64,000 nt of DNA from Archilochus colubris. Taxonomy: Eukaryota > Chordata > Aves > Apodiformes > Trochilidae. The notes below the pieces were generated by a model, which worked only from the letters and a program-made list of their open reading frames with translations, ran no database searches and had not been told where the DNA came from. The translations under genes were made by a program, and so were the position numbers. The stretch's first letter is position 1; each line of letters begins with the position of its first letter. Positions 25,130-37,405 of this stretch are shown here, one piece after another. The DNA is taken from positions 13,611,561 to 13,675,560 of the forward strand of contig CM041097.1 of the NCBI GenBank assembly GCA_023079485.1, in the 5' to 3' direction.

Positions 25130-25458
25130 TTTCTTTTCTTTTTCTTTTCTTTTTCTTCTTCTTTTTCTTCTTCTTTTTCTTCTTCTTTTTCTTCTTCTTT
25201 TTCTTCTTCTTTTTCTTCTTCTTTTTCTTCTTCTTTCCTCTCTTCTTCTTTCCTCTCTTTTTCTTTCCTCTCTTCTTTCTTTTTCTTTTTCTTTTTCTTT
25301 TTCTTTTTCTTTTTCTTTCTTTCTTTTCTCTTTTCTTTTCTTTTCTTTTTCTTCTTCTTTTCTTTTCTTTTCTTTTCTTTTCTTTTCTTTTCTTTTCTTT
25401 TCTTTTCTTTTTCTTTTCTTTTTCTTTTCTTTTCTTTCTTTCTTTTCTTTTTTTTTTC
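25130..25458 (+). repeat. uninterrupted 329-nt polypyrimidine microsatellite
   Basis: Every base from 25130 to 25458 is C or T. It has sub-blocks: seven perfect copies of the 12-mer TTTTTCTTCTTC (25150-25233), a TTTCCTCTC-rich transition (25234-25279), six TTTTTC copies (25280-25315), then mostly TTTTC pentamers, ending in a T run. The tract is immediately followed by AG (25459-25460), so it also resembles an extreme polypyrimidine tract before a 3' splice site. Polypurine-polypyrimidine tracts with mirror symmetry can form triplex (H-) DNA. The long translated frames across it (Phe/Ser/Leu repeats) are artefacts. Confidence 0.95.
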
Positions 25459-28240
25459 AGTGAGGAAAACGAGTGAGCTATTTGTACAATTATGTTTGCA
25501 GTCAGATTGCTCCTTTCTCCTGTGTTCTATTTTACCAACTATGTATTTTCTTTAGTTTTTTGAGAGACTGAAAAAGCAATAAGAACAGTGACGACAGAAT
25601 CTGTTGAAAATACATATTGGTATTCTAACATTGGCTTAATTTTAGCATTTATTTTAACATTAAACTTTAGCTATGCTTTTTATTTGCCACTTCTTCCCCA
25701 GTTCAGCTGTTCTCTGTGCTATGTCTGGAGTGTTAGTGAAGCCCAGAATTCTCACCTTGCAACACGTGAGAATTCTGCAAGTGACAATTACAAGGAAATG
25801 CCACGGTGTGATTTACCAGATCATTGGTGATTTGCCCAAGACATAGAATAATTGAACTGATCTGATAATAATTTTGAGAAAACGAAATCCCACCCTAATT
25901 CTGCTGGACTGTATATTATAGAATCTTAAACTTGGTAGTTTCTAGTGACCTGGCTTGAACCTGGCTTTGAAGAAATGTAGACTTTTAAGAGCTATAGGTT
26001 GTATTGCCCCTAAAGACCTCGATGTCTCTTGATGTTCCAGTATCCCTGAGATGGGCACCAATGGACTGGGCTGTAGCTATTTTTGAAATGACAAAGCTGG
26101 ACAGACATGCTAAAAATACCTTCTGAGGTTGGCTTGTGTGCAACCAGCACTCTCAGATGACAGCCTGCATTTTCATCACTTCCAGGATGTTGAGCCAGGT
26201 TGAATTGCTTCTAGCTTTTGTTACTGGAGTTGGATCTGATAGGTCCAGAAAAGTGGAGTCTGATCTCCTGCCTTCCTCGTGCTGCAGGCAGCATGAACAC
26301 ATTGCACCTGTGCCTGGCAAACTGAATTCCTGTGATCTCCTTAGACCAAAGTCACTCCTGATTGAGAAGCACTTAAATGTGATTGACTTGAAGAGTTTGG
26401 ACGATGTTCATCAGCACAAACCCATACACACAGTCTGTCCTGGCTCCTTATGTTCCTGTGTTCTTGTGTGATGCTTTAAAAATTACAGTGAAAGGACACA
26501 CGAGGAAAGGCATTCAGTTGTTTCCTCATGGTGACATGGACTATTTTGGTCGGAGAAACTTTGAGATTCCTCATTGCTCATTCCCAGCTGGCTATGTGTG
26601 AGTGGCTTGAGGGTTCTGGTTTGGTTTGTGTGAATAACTGAACGTGTGTGTTTGGATGAGCAGCTCTGGGAGCGTGGCTGTGATTTCTCCTTCCTAGGCT
26701 CTGGCTCAGCAGGGTGCTGGCAAAGTTACTGATGGTGCTTTCAGCACTTGCTGCACAAGAGCAAGCAGTTGCATGCCTTGGCATATGCAGTCCAGGCTGA
26801 CTGAACCAGCTTGCTGGAGCCAGGATGGCTTCTCTCACTGTTGTGGCAAAGGAGAAAGTGAACTCATGTGCTGCAGTTTGTTCATCTCAGCTGAATTTAG
26901 GTAAGGCTTCCTCCTGCTTTAATTGCTGTGGAGATATAAAGCAAGACAGCAGCCCAGCTGAGCACTTTTCTGATGGAGAGTTCAGGATGTTGGTGCATTG
27001 CCATGCTGTCAGTCAGGTCAGGCTGCCAGAAAACCTTCTTGGCCTCAGAGTTCCACATACAGGTATCAGCCTAGCTGATTACTCTCCTTGGGAATGAAGA
27101 CAAGGAGAAGTGTATGTTGCACAGCAAAAAAATTACCTGTTTGAGTGGATCCAAGATGCTTGTGAGGATTCTGTGTTATCTGTGTGGGCACTGTTCATCA
27201 GGCAGGGAGACATCCTTAAGAGTCCCAATGTCTGAAAATGCTGCATATGAGTACCTTGACAGTGAGGAAGAGCTGGTGTATATACTCCAGAGAAATTACC
27301 TTTTCCTTTAATGGCTTGGTTTTCTTTTGGATTCACCTGTCCATCCTACACTACCCTGCACTTCAGAAAGGAAGATGTCTTTCCTCAGTGTGATCTGAAT
27401 TTCTCTGACCTAGAGGATGTAACAGCTACACCTTTATCCTTTATGCTTCTGCAAGGCCAGATTCAGGATTAATCTGGCTTGCTCTTGAGCTTTGTAATTA
27501 TGATCAGTCAGTGTTGGTACTAAGCTGGTGGGATCTTTCAAAGAGGGCAAATAGGTCTTTCAGTTTCTCTTTAATCAGATTGCTCTCTTCTGAGAGAGGC
27601 TTGGAGTCGGTAAACTGATGTGCAGTGGCTGAGGCAGACGAAAAATTATACATCCACTAATTAGTCAACAGTTTCTGAAAAAGCAATTCTTTTTGGCATA
27701 TAAAATAAATTGTCTCTGGGTGATGATACTGGTGTGTTGTTGATTATGCAACACTGTCTTTGCAAACCTTAGTTTTCATTTTAAAAGACATTATTGTCTT
27801 GAATATTTGGGCATTCATAATCCCCCTGGGTTCAGCAACTGATTGGAATGAATTATCTCACAGTGCTGTCACAATTAAGAGCAGCATGGTCAGGTGGAAG
27901 GGTTTGTTCCATAGATTGAAGAGATATGCTCAGTGAAACATCCTCCCAAGGTTAAACTATCTAATTAAATCTCCTCCAATTACAATGTTGGATAGTAAGG
28001 TGGGGGTTTTTTTGGTGGGGTTGTTTTTTGGTTGGTTGGTTTGTGTTTTTTTCTTTTTTTAATGTGGATAAGAGTTAGCAGATGACAAGTGACATAATTG
28101 GAGAGGGAGAGAGAGACTTCATACATGCTTGCTCCTAAAAGAGTGAGAGGGATATGGAGATGATGATGATGCCAGGGATCTGCCTTTGGACATTTTACTG
28201 CTTTCTTTTTGCTTTAATCTCAAGCAGCCTTTGCAGGTTG

Positions 28241-28305
28241 GGAGAGAAAGAAGGAAAGAAAGAGTATGAAAGAAAGAAAGAGAAAGAAAGAAACAAACAA
28301 ACAAG
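28241..28305. repeat. GAAA-rich microsatellite
   Basis: Imperfect (GAAA)n with interruptions (AAGG, GTAT, GAGA), turning into three AAAC units at the 3' end. It is a purine-rich simple repeat on the + strand. Confidence 0.8.
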
Positions 28306-31300
28306 GGATGGTATTTGTGTAGAAGCTTCCTGTGACTTCTCTCAGGTGTGCTATGTGGGGCTTGATGCTATTCAGCCTTTTTGTAAGGAAAGGTAAAAAA
28401 ATCCAACCCTTGGGATGTAGAAATAATCTATTTTTTGCTCTTAGAGAAGAACATATTAGCTGGTGAGTTGAATTGACATATTCCTTTGTTATAGTAAAAA
28501 AGTTATAGCAGCTTAAATGAAAATTACACTCATAGCAATAGAATGCACACTGTTTAAATTAGATAAGGAGATCATGACAGAAGATCACTGCATAAAGGGG
28601 GTTTTAAGCTAGCCAGTGAAATAAATGTGTTACTTCAAACTGTCTTGCCAGAATTTATTAATAAAACACAATGAGGTTTTCAAAATACAATGAAGACCTC
28701 TTTCTTTGACTGTTACAGTGTAATTTTGTAATTGTGTTTATATCATTTGACTTCAAGATGCATCCTTTAATTTGGTAAACTGCAGATCTTGCTCCAACTT
28801 AGTGCATTTGTCTTGTGTCTCGTATCAATGCATCTAATCATATCATAAGTATATACTCAGTTTAAAGCCATTGCACTGCCCTCTGGACCTTGAGAAATTA
28901 ATCTTCCAGTTTGTAATGATAATCTCTGGATGGATCTTATCAGTGAAGCAGTTGGCCACCTTTGCTTGCTTTCCTTGCTAAGTATACAGAGCTGATTGCT
29001 GTTCTGAATAACAGCATTTTGCTATCACACAGCTGAAGAAAACTTACTGTATGATGCCTTAATTTTCCCAGCTGCAGGATGCCCTCTTTTGGCAGGGAAG
29101 CCAGAACACAGCACACAGGCATCCTCTTGTCAGGAACTGGGGATCCTCACTGAGAAAATCTCCCAGCATTGTGCGTGTACAGAACTGTTTCAGCTGGTCC
29201 TTCACTGCCAGGGAGTTTCCTGCTGGAACGGGACAGAAGGGTGGCTGTGGGCAAGGAAGAGATTAGTGTTGGTAGGATGTATATGTAATTATGAATACAT
29301 TATGTTAATGCCACTTTCTCATTAAATGGATTTTAAACTCATTAAGTTTTCTCAGTACAAAAGAGGTGCTGAAACCTCTAAACAGACTTGGAAAAAAGCT
29401 ACTATTTTAGTGTTACTTTGTTGCAGGACTCCTTTGAAAAAACCAAAATGTGGGCAAACAATTTATATTTTAAGGCATTAATACTGAGTATTGAGTCTGT
29501 TCACCTAGAGAATTTGATGAGATTGCTCTTGGCTGATGAAGCAGGGAGAAAGTCTGGAATGAAAGCTCAAAACCCTTCAGAGGGGGTAACAACAAAGTCC
29601 TCAAGAGACGCCTGTGGGAGGGTTAGAGGGCAGAGTCATGTTGAAGAGTAAAGTCACTGGAACTCTAGGCATAAATAAAGGTGATTTAAAGATGGGTTTT
29701 CATTGTGCTGCAGTAGTTTCTCCTTTGTTTTTATCCAGTAGGGCCTGAAGAAATGGCTGTTCATTGGCAATGTAAAGTGTCTTTAAATCTTAAAATTGCA
29801 CAGAATTGACAAAACATACTTAGGAAGAATACCTCTTCACCTGTGTGATGATTTTTAAATAGATGGTATGAGCCTTGAAAAGAAGTTGCATCATTTACAA
29901 CTTATTTCTGTGTCCTTGGATTGAAGTATTATGTATAGAGTTGAGAGCAGAAGATGTTGAGTGAAGTTATACAAGCTTAATGAAAATAAACCTACACATG
30001 ACTTTGCATAAAGGAGGGGGGGAGAAATCAAAGGACTTAACAAGTCTGCATAGATAACATTTGAATTGTTAATTCATATTGCACTTCATTGCAAGGATGT
30101 AATTTTTAATTAAGAATAAAATGTGGTAGATATTTTAAATGGGAAATGATTATAATTGCAGATGGAAATTGAGGTAATGAGAACTGGTTTAATTAATTGT
30201 TAAAATGTAACATTTTTTCTTTTATTTTTTGATTATAAGCTTGTGGTCCGTGGACATGACATTTATTCTGTAGAAGTGTGTAGTTAAACCTACAGTAATT
30301 AAGGCATGAAATGTTGGCAGCAAACACAGTTTTAGTCTGAGTTGTACCAGTTACTTGAAGGGGTCTGCATGGATGGACTTCTGAGCGTCTTTGGTAGACA
30401 GACTTTGCAGGACTGGGGTGAAATTGTGGTGTAAAAACTATATTCTAAAAATGTCCTTTTGGAAGCATGATTCTTCCACTGCCAGTTTCACAGATGTTGG
30501 GGATACTTCACTGGAGAGAAATGAGGTGGTGTTTTTACCAAATGACCATTACATCAATGAATATGAAAATATTGAATTGAGCTGAATTTAGCTTTGCAAG
30601 ATTTTGTTGATCTGTTGTGCTCTGTGGTTTACCAGTGTCGTCTGTCAGGAAGCTGTGGGCAGCTCTTCATGGTGCTGAGCAGATCTGTGCCTGCAGAGGA
30701 GGGAAGGAGAAACCAGGGAGTGCAGCTCCTATCATCAAATAAGTTGGAGGTGTGGGGTTCCTATAGAACCAGGGCAGTATGTCCAGCAAAAGTCTGCTAG
30801 GGAAGGAGATAGTGATACTGGAGGAAAGAAACTCCAGGTCTGTGCCAAAGTGGCCCTGCTGTTTCTCTATGCCCCAAGGGTATTTTGGATACAGCCTGTT
30901 CTGACCAGTGTTTGATGCTGCCACTGTTGGAGAAGGTCCTTTGGACCTGTGTACAGCACTGGAGTAAAGGCCACAGTGGGGCTCTCTGTGGGGTTTGAGA
31001 CTTAGCTGTGAGGTGCCACTTAAATTCTCAGTATGCACTGCATCATTTTTTTCTGTTAAACTTTGCCAAGGTCTCTTAAGATTGACAACCTTGTGTTTAG
31101 GGAAACGCAACATGAAAACCTACAAAGCATTTCCTGTTCTGATAGCTGTGACACCTGAGGTAAACAGAAATATTTGTGTAGAATTCTCAGACTAGAGGGT
31201 ACTTCTGCCATTTGAAAGCTTGGTAAACTTATTTACCAGGCTTAAAGCTCTGCATCCAGAAAGGATTTTGAAGTGAACAGAATTAGTGTTGCCACTTAAA

Positions 31301-32734
31301 TTAAGAACCATGTATGAAGTCTCTGTCATCTCTAGCTGCAGAGGGACTTGGAGAGAACTTCAATTAGCACTAATTGGAGTTGCATCTGAATCTTCCGTCT
31401 GTTGGTGTAAGAATGGACTCTCAAAGTGATTGGCAGGAGCTACCTGCCTGCTCCCATTTCCTAAAGAGCTGCTCTGTTGCATTGCAGCTCATCACAAATG
31501 GAAGGAGTGTTTACCAGAAGCAACCAACCTGAGTTATCCGTGCAGCGCAGATGCTTAAGTTTAATGCAAGTTACACAGTATGCTGGCTACTTGTATCTGT
31601 AATAAAGATGCACCACATTTTTTTTTTCAGGAAAGTCCAGAGTTTTGATTCCTGCAGATTTTATTGCTCTGTGATGGTCCACGGAATGGTTGGAAAAGGT
31701 TTGGCATACCAATGAGTTGTCTAACCTTTTCAGTATGTGTGAGGTTTTTTTTCAGTTTGGATTTTTGCCTTGCCATTTGGAAAGCAGCTCATCACCTGAA
31801 ATCTAGCTTAAGTTACCCATGTCGATCATGGGAAAAAAAATTTACCAAAGTAGATAAAAACTGTACATGCAGAAAGATGCATGTTTACTTGGATTTCTTT
31901 GCCCCTTGATAAATAAAATAGAAACCTAGGAAGTAAACCAATATTCAGTAAAATGATAAAAGAATTGACAACACAGCGGGTTTTTTTTCCTCTGAAGTAT
32001 GCAAGCAGAGATATGAAGTATGGTAATGTCACTAGGGTAATATACAGCTGATAGCAGTGTGTTCATTTGCATTTCTTCCCCTTACCCTGTGTTTCTTTTT
32101 TTCCCTGAAGCACATGTGTTGGGAATTGAAAATGCAGTTTGCCTGTTATACACTGGCAGTAATCTTTCAATTTTTTAAATGTAAAAAATGAGGACACAAA
32201 CATGAGCAGCCACTGATGTATGGGGCTATTGATGGGAATTGAATTTGCGAAAGGAAAATGGGATTTTGTTGTAGTCTGAAATGATAATGATGTAGCCCAA
32301 ATGGATTTGTAATGGTCACTCATTCATATTTTTTTTTGTCTGCTATTTTGTGGTTTGACAAAACGTATTTATGCAGGTGCCTATGAAAGCAGCATAAGTT
32401 CACTCCGAGGGAGAGTTAATAGCTAATGGAAATATTAAGCATGCAAAGCCTAAGCTTGAGCCTGTTCCTGCAGACTTCATTAGGTGAAGGAAAGGGTGCT
32501 GTGATTTATTTTCCAAAGAGGGAAGAAATAGTTGGAGAAGCATTTCTTTGAGATGTGGGAAATAATAATAAGAAAATGTTCCTTGACATGAATTCTTAAA
32601 AAGTCTGTGGATTTGTAGGATCAAGCTAGAGAATACTTTCTGGAGCACAACAAATATGTGAGACACTTGGCACAATAGATAAACAATGACTTTGCCTCAA
32701 AGAATTTCCAGTTGAAATAATGTGCATTACACTG

Positions 32735-32788
32735 AGATGCTGTGTTGTATGTCCCTTCCAACCCCAAACATTCTGTGATTCTGTGATG
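32735..32788 (+). mobile_element. CR1 LINE 3'-end fragment
   Basis: GTCCCTTCCAACCCCAAACATTCTGTGATTCTGTGA is nearly the standard avian CR1 3' terminus: the TCCCTTCCAACC box followed by two copies of the octamer ATTCTGTG. Only about 50 bp can be assigned, as expected for a heavily 5'-truncated copy. It lies in sense orientation relative to PTPRG. This fragment is a main reason for placing the window in a bird; turtles and crocodilians also carry CR1. Confidence 0.75.
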
Positions 32789-33339
32789 ATCTGTGGGCTG
32801 TAGCTGTGCCAGTGTGACAAGTCACCCCCACAGACCTAATCAGCAGTCTGAATTTGTAAATTGGGCTGCCAGGGGACAGCAGAATTTTTTTGTACATCCT
32901 GGGTACAGTTTTCTCTGCCTTATGGTAAATCTCCTGTTGGTCTGGTTTCAGTGGAGCTCTGTCTTCCCTCCTGTGAAAGTGAGGGGAGAGTGGCATGCCA
33001 ATGTTCATATGGTCAGAACCAACTGTTGCTGACAGGAAAATGATAATTTAATGGTGTGGATGGATTTTTGGCTTTGTTTTCCTCATTTCTTCTCCCTCCT
33101 CCCCCCCCCCCCTTCTCTTTTTTGGACTAGTGAATGTCACAATTGTAAACTGCCTTCCATTTTAACTGGAGTTTAGTCCTTGTTTATCACCATATAATTT
33201 AGAAGTATGAATAGAAGTAATTATGGAGTATAGGCAATGTGCTTCTGGTTTTATAAATACATATTCCTTATTATAATTTTTTTCCATTTAAAATCCATAC
33301 AGCCAGTGGTACAGATGCACACAGACCGAAACACATGGC

Positions 33340-33970
33340 TGTGTAAAGGAATCTGCTCTCCGGCTGTAGCAGACAAAAAGGGGAGTGCATGAAGACGACG
33401 TGCTGATTTACCCGCAATTACTATTGCCCTTATTTTCTCCTGCTGCTGATTAAAGCCTGAGCTTTCTGAAGAAGAGCTTGGCTCAGTGCGGTGAAGCCAA
33501 GCTGTGATGCAATCCTTCTGGGGCCTTTCTGGGGGGAGCGGGCGGGCAGAGGGCTTTGCTGCTGCGCCGCAGGAAACTGCCTATTGTGAGCTGAATCGCT
33601 TAAGTATTTCCTGCAATGTAACTGCAGCTATTTTGGCTACAAGCCTTACTGCTTTGTAGTTAATTTTCTTTTTTTCTTTAATTTTTTAAGGTGTGGGTTT
33701 TTTGGTGTTTTGTTTTTTGTTTTGTTTTGTTTTGTTTTTTTTTGTTTTTTAAGCATTCCATGAATGGTCCTGGTGCAGAAAGGCTGTGAGCATCATAAGT
33801 CTGTTTATTTTAATTGGCTTTGCGCTCCTGATAAGCTCAAGGCAGGAAGAGCCCGGCGGCTCAGAGGGCTGTGGGTGGGGTTTCGTTTGTTTAAATATCA
33901 GCATTTGGAAGCTGCTGGTTTGTTTTGTAACCGAGTGAGACTAACGTGGGCCGGGTTAGTCTGACATCGC
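33340..33970. promoter_or_regulatory. GC-richer CpG-containing intronic patch, candidate enhancer
   Basis: Within AT-rich intron, this 630-bp block carries many CpGs (for example 33364, 33396, 33412, 33489, 33540, 33564-33567, 33594, 33853, 33932, 33945, 33953, 33969). It also has homeodomain-like sites such as CAATTAC (33415) and TGATTAAAG (33447). The T-rich run at 33697-33750 splits it in two. Base composition suggests functional constraint, but only cross-species conservation or chromatin data could show this. It could also be an old, unrecognised repeat. Confidence 0.3.
33697..33750. repeat. T-rich (TTTTG)n tract
   Basis: An imperfect repeat with runs of TTTTG pentamers and longer T runs, about 54 bp. 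It is simple sequence, T-rich on the strand that is sense for PTPRG. Confidence 0.8.
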
Positions 33971-36900
33971 GTTTGTGTGAACTGGTTGGGGCAGAGACTG
34001 TTTCCCTGCCTGTACAGTGCTCAACAGACTTCAAACCTCTTCAGAACTTTGGAGTGCTGAGGCAGTATAAATAGCATCACGGGACTGTACTTTTCTCTGT
34101 CTCCTTCCTTTGTGAAGGATGGCAGTTTCCTCTCCTGGTCCATTGTTTTGGTCCATTTTGCACAGGGATAAAGAAAACCAAGGAGAGCCTGTCACTCTTG
34201 AATGGTCACCTCTGAGCCCAGGAAACCTGTGCTGGGTCTGCATTTATAATAGTGCATAAAGGATAAGTGCTGAAAGAGTCATACAGTTTTGTTTAGACTG
34301 CAAAATAGCTAAATACTTCCCACCAAATTTTCAAATATTAGAGCAAAACCAGATTTGCTGAGTGTTACTTTAAAATTCTGTTGTACCTTTTTAATGCCTT
34401 GCATTGGTTCTTATGAAGTGTATTTTCTGTGAGGTTGGGCTGCTAAACAAGCCATGTCCTTATTTTATAGTAATTCACATTTGCTGAGATCTAGAACTAG
34501 TTTGACTGTGATGTAATTTGCCCTTTTAACAAACACCATCTTGCTAGGAAGCGGACCCCTAAAATGTGTTTTTGAGGTTTCACTCCAGTGCAGTGAGTGT
34601 TGGGAAAGGTCAGATGCCAGCAGTTACAAAGCTTATCTGACACAGGATTTGTGAATCTCTTTGGGGGCAGCAAAGTTGCAGGCATGGATAGAAGGCACGG
34701 GAGCTCACAGACAACACAACCCTACAAATAGCCTATGTGACATTGGGACTTTGTGCTCAAGGCGCAGCTGCTTAAAGGTGGATGGAACCATTATGTTGTT
34801 GACTGCTGGAACAGCTCTTAGCTCACGTAGGAGAGAGTCATAATTTTAAGTCTGATACTCTGTGTGTCCAGCTAGGTGTGATGTGTTGCAGCCATCACTA
34901 CCCTTGGTTAAATGCTGTGTTCCTTGTACATTGGATCAAGGACCCGTTTTCACGCTTTGGCTTTAGCTCAGGAACATACTTGAATTTAATTCTTGAATTC
35001 TTTAAGTGTTTTATTGGATTGGAGCCAAAATGGTGAAAATCAGAAGTTTCTTACTGGGAGAGTAGATTTGTTGCTGTTGTTGTTGTTTGTTTTTTTCCAA
35101 AAATCACAAGTAAATTCTTTATGAAGCCATGTAAGTGATGCTGCTGCTTTGTGTTTGCCTTATATTTTGATAACATGCATACTTTTTGGTCTAATAAGTT
35201 AATGCATATTCATCATGTCTTTTCACACACTGCAAAGGGAAGAAAATCGAAGTGCATTGAGACAAAATTTGCTCCAGTAGAACTCTTGTCAAGTCTGAGG
35301 TGGTTGTTTTCTGTCTTCTGTGTCCAGCAGCTCAGTAGAGGTGTGCACTGCCACAGCTCAGTTTTGTAAGTGTCAAGGTGCAGTTCTCAACCCAGGGATG
35401 TTCTGGTTGATCAGTGAAACTGGTTTTTATGGTGTACTTATCTATGTGCAGACATTTGTTCTGGGTACTTTTATTCAATGGCTTATGGTTCAGTTGTTTT
35501 ACTGGAAGTAGCAAGTATTTTTTGTCTCTTCCATACTTAGCACCCGCATAAAACATAATGCTCATGAATCATTTATGGCAGCAATCCATTAACAGGAAGA
35601 CAAAGGTTTTCATCTAAAGAGGATCGCCAGTGTCTTGCTGAAATGAAACCTCTCCTCCAGCTGTTTTGTATGCGTTATTGCTGCCTCTCACTGAAAATTT
35701 AAAAGGTCTCTGTGATGTAATGCAATGATACTTTTGTGTGCAAAGCTGCTTGGAAGCAATCTGAGTCAACAGGAAAGCAATATCTTCTTAAAGCTTGGAA
35801 CTTATATTAGTTTTGTGATCTCAGGTATGAAGGAGATAAAAAGGGCAAGGGTTTACTGTAGATTCTCTTGAAGGCATGTAGAGTTCTGGAAGTAGTCATA
35901 AATGACAGATTAAAATTGATCTCAGTGAGACTTCTAGTGTTAACCAGTGTTATGGAAGTAAATGACTTCAGCTTTTTGGCCGCTTCATCAAAGGCATCGT
36001 GTTGTGTCGTGCTGTCAAGGAACTGCTTTACCTGAAAATCTCAGCCACAGAAAGAGGCTTTCCTGAGTATCTCTGGAATAGTCATCTTAAAACTGTAATG
36101 AATGATTGAATGACTGTTTGTCTGTATATATACACACATCATTTTGATGGCAGAGATAATGTTCTTGAAGACAAGATTAAGGATTCAGAAGAGCATTAAA
36201 AGCAGAAATATTATTTCTAAGTGAAGAGGAGATGAAAATTTATTAATAAAATTTTAAAATAATAATTAATAGTGCTAGAAAATGGTAGAAGAGAAACTGT
36301 CTGGTTCAGCTGGTATAGATGAACAGTTTTAAAAACACAATATGCCATGAATCAATTCCTCAAAGTGTCAGGACTGCTTGGTGTTAGTTACTCGTCATGG
36401 TTCTGTTGGCTTGGGTGTTTTTCAGTTGGAGAAAGGAAAAAGTGTCTCTGTTCTTTTCCAGTGGAGAGCAACTGACTCTGCAGCTGCTAGATGAACAGGG
36501 TGATAGACCTCAAATAAATATCTGTTTGAATGCAGAACCTTCAGACAGAGCCTTGATCAAGTTTACCATCATCCAAAATAAGAGCATTTCTGCTGAAGTT
36601 GGTGGAGTTGTGCCTATTTTCACCACTCAAGAAACTGGCAGATGGTTTAGTTTTGGTGTTCAGATATGAACTATGGTGTCTGGTGCTGTGTGGAGAGGAT
36701 GAGGGGACACTCTTGGTCTTCTCTAAAATACCATCCTATCGTACCATGGATTTCCATGAACCCATACATACTAAAGTTATGTGAAGAAGGGAAGTTTTTA
36801 AGAAATAAACATGGTGATGCTTTCTAAATATTTTCTTTAGCTTTCTTTGTTTTAATTTCTTATGGATGTATTATGTACCATAGGAGAGATGGCTATATAT

Positions 36901-37357
36901 CATGCCTGGCATTATTATTACCCCAAAATATGTTTCTGTCACATCTGTTCTTCACAGGAATGCTCACAGGTTTAATCTTGTCCTGAGAATTGCTTAGAGA
37001 GCCCTGAATGAAAGGGTTTCCTAAATAAGAAGTATGATGTACAAAGTAGGTTATGTGTTTCACTAGGCTTTATAGTTTCCAGAGGAAAGAATCACATTTT
37101 TGTAAGTTCCCAAGCAATTGAAATGTCCAAAATCTGATAGAGAAGTGATTGGTTTCCCAGTGAAGGCTAGAACTTTGTATGATATCTTCCATAGATGAAT
37201 AAAGCTATTCTCTTTTTGTTCTGCCACACTAGTGTTAAATTAATGAAATGTAAATCTGAAGTGTATGTACTGTGCATATTTGCCTTAACCCTGGAAAGTA
37301 ATAGAAGTTTATTACTAAGAACAGAACAATTTTTTAAGGTGTCAGTTTACTTTCCTT

Positions 37358-37405
37358 TTGCTTACTAATAGACTATGGAAATTGCTTACTAACAAGCTGT
37401 AGAAA
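37358..37405 (+). repeat. 24-bp tandem duplication, diverged
   Basis: Two adjacent 24-bp copies start TTGCTTACTAA and end in GAAA, with 5 differences between them. It is a local duplication of modest age with no visible function. Confidence 0.75.

Larger units (their letters stand above)
25459..33340 (+). other. PTPRG: PTPRG intron 1, no exon supported
   Basis: This is mostly unique AT-rich DNA. It holds T/G-rich sequence at 28002-28061, GAAA-type repeats at 28241-28305, a CR1 tail at 32735-32788 and a C run at 33100-33112. The longest minus-strand frame (30667-31113, 148 codons) has no recognisable domain or splice context and I do not call it a gene. Confidence 0.6.

Noticed and set aside
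25020..25555. 147- and 172-codon frames rich in Phe, Leu and Ser
   Set aside because: They are translations of the pure polypyrimidine microsatellite and have no coding value.
30667..31113. 148-codon minus-strand frame
   Set aside because: No recognisable domain, no convincing splice context and no sign of a retroviral or LINE protein that I can identify. A frame of this length can arise by chance in 64 kb.
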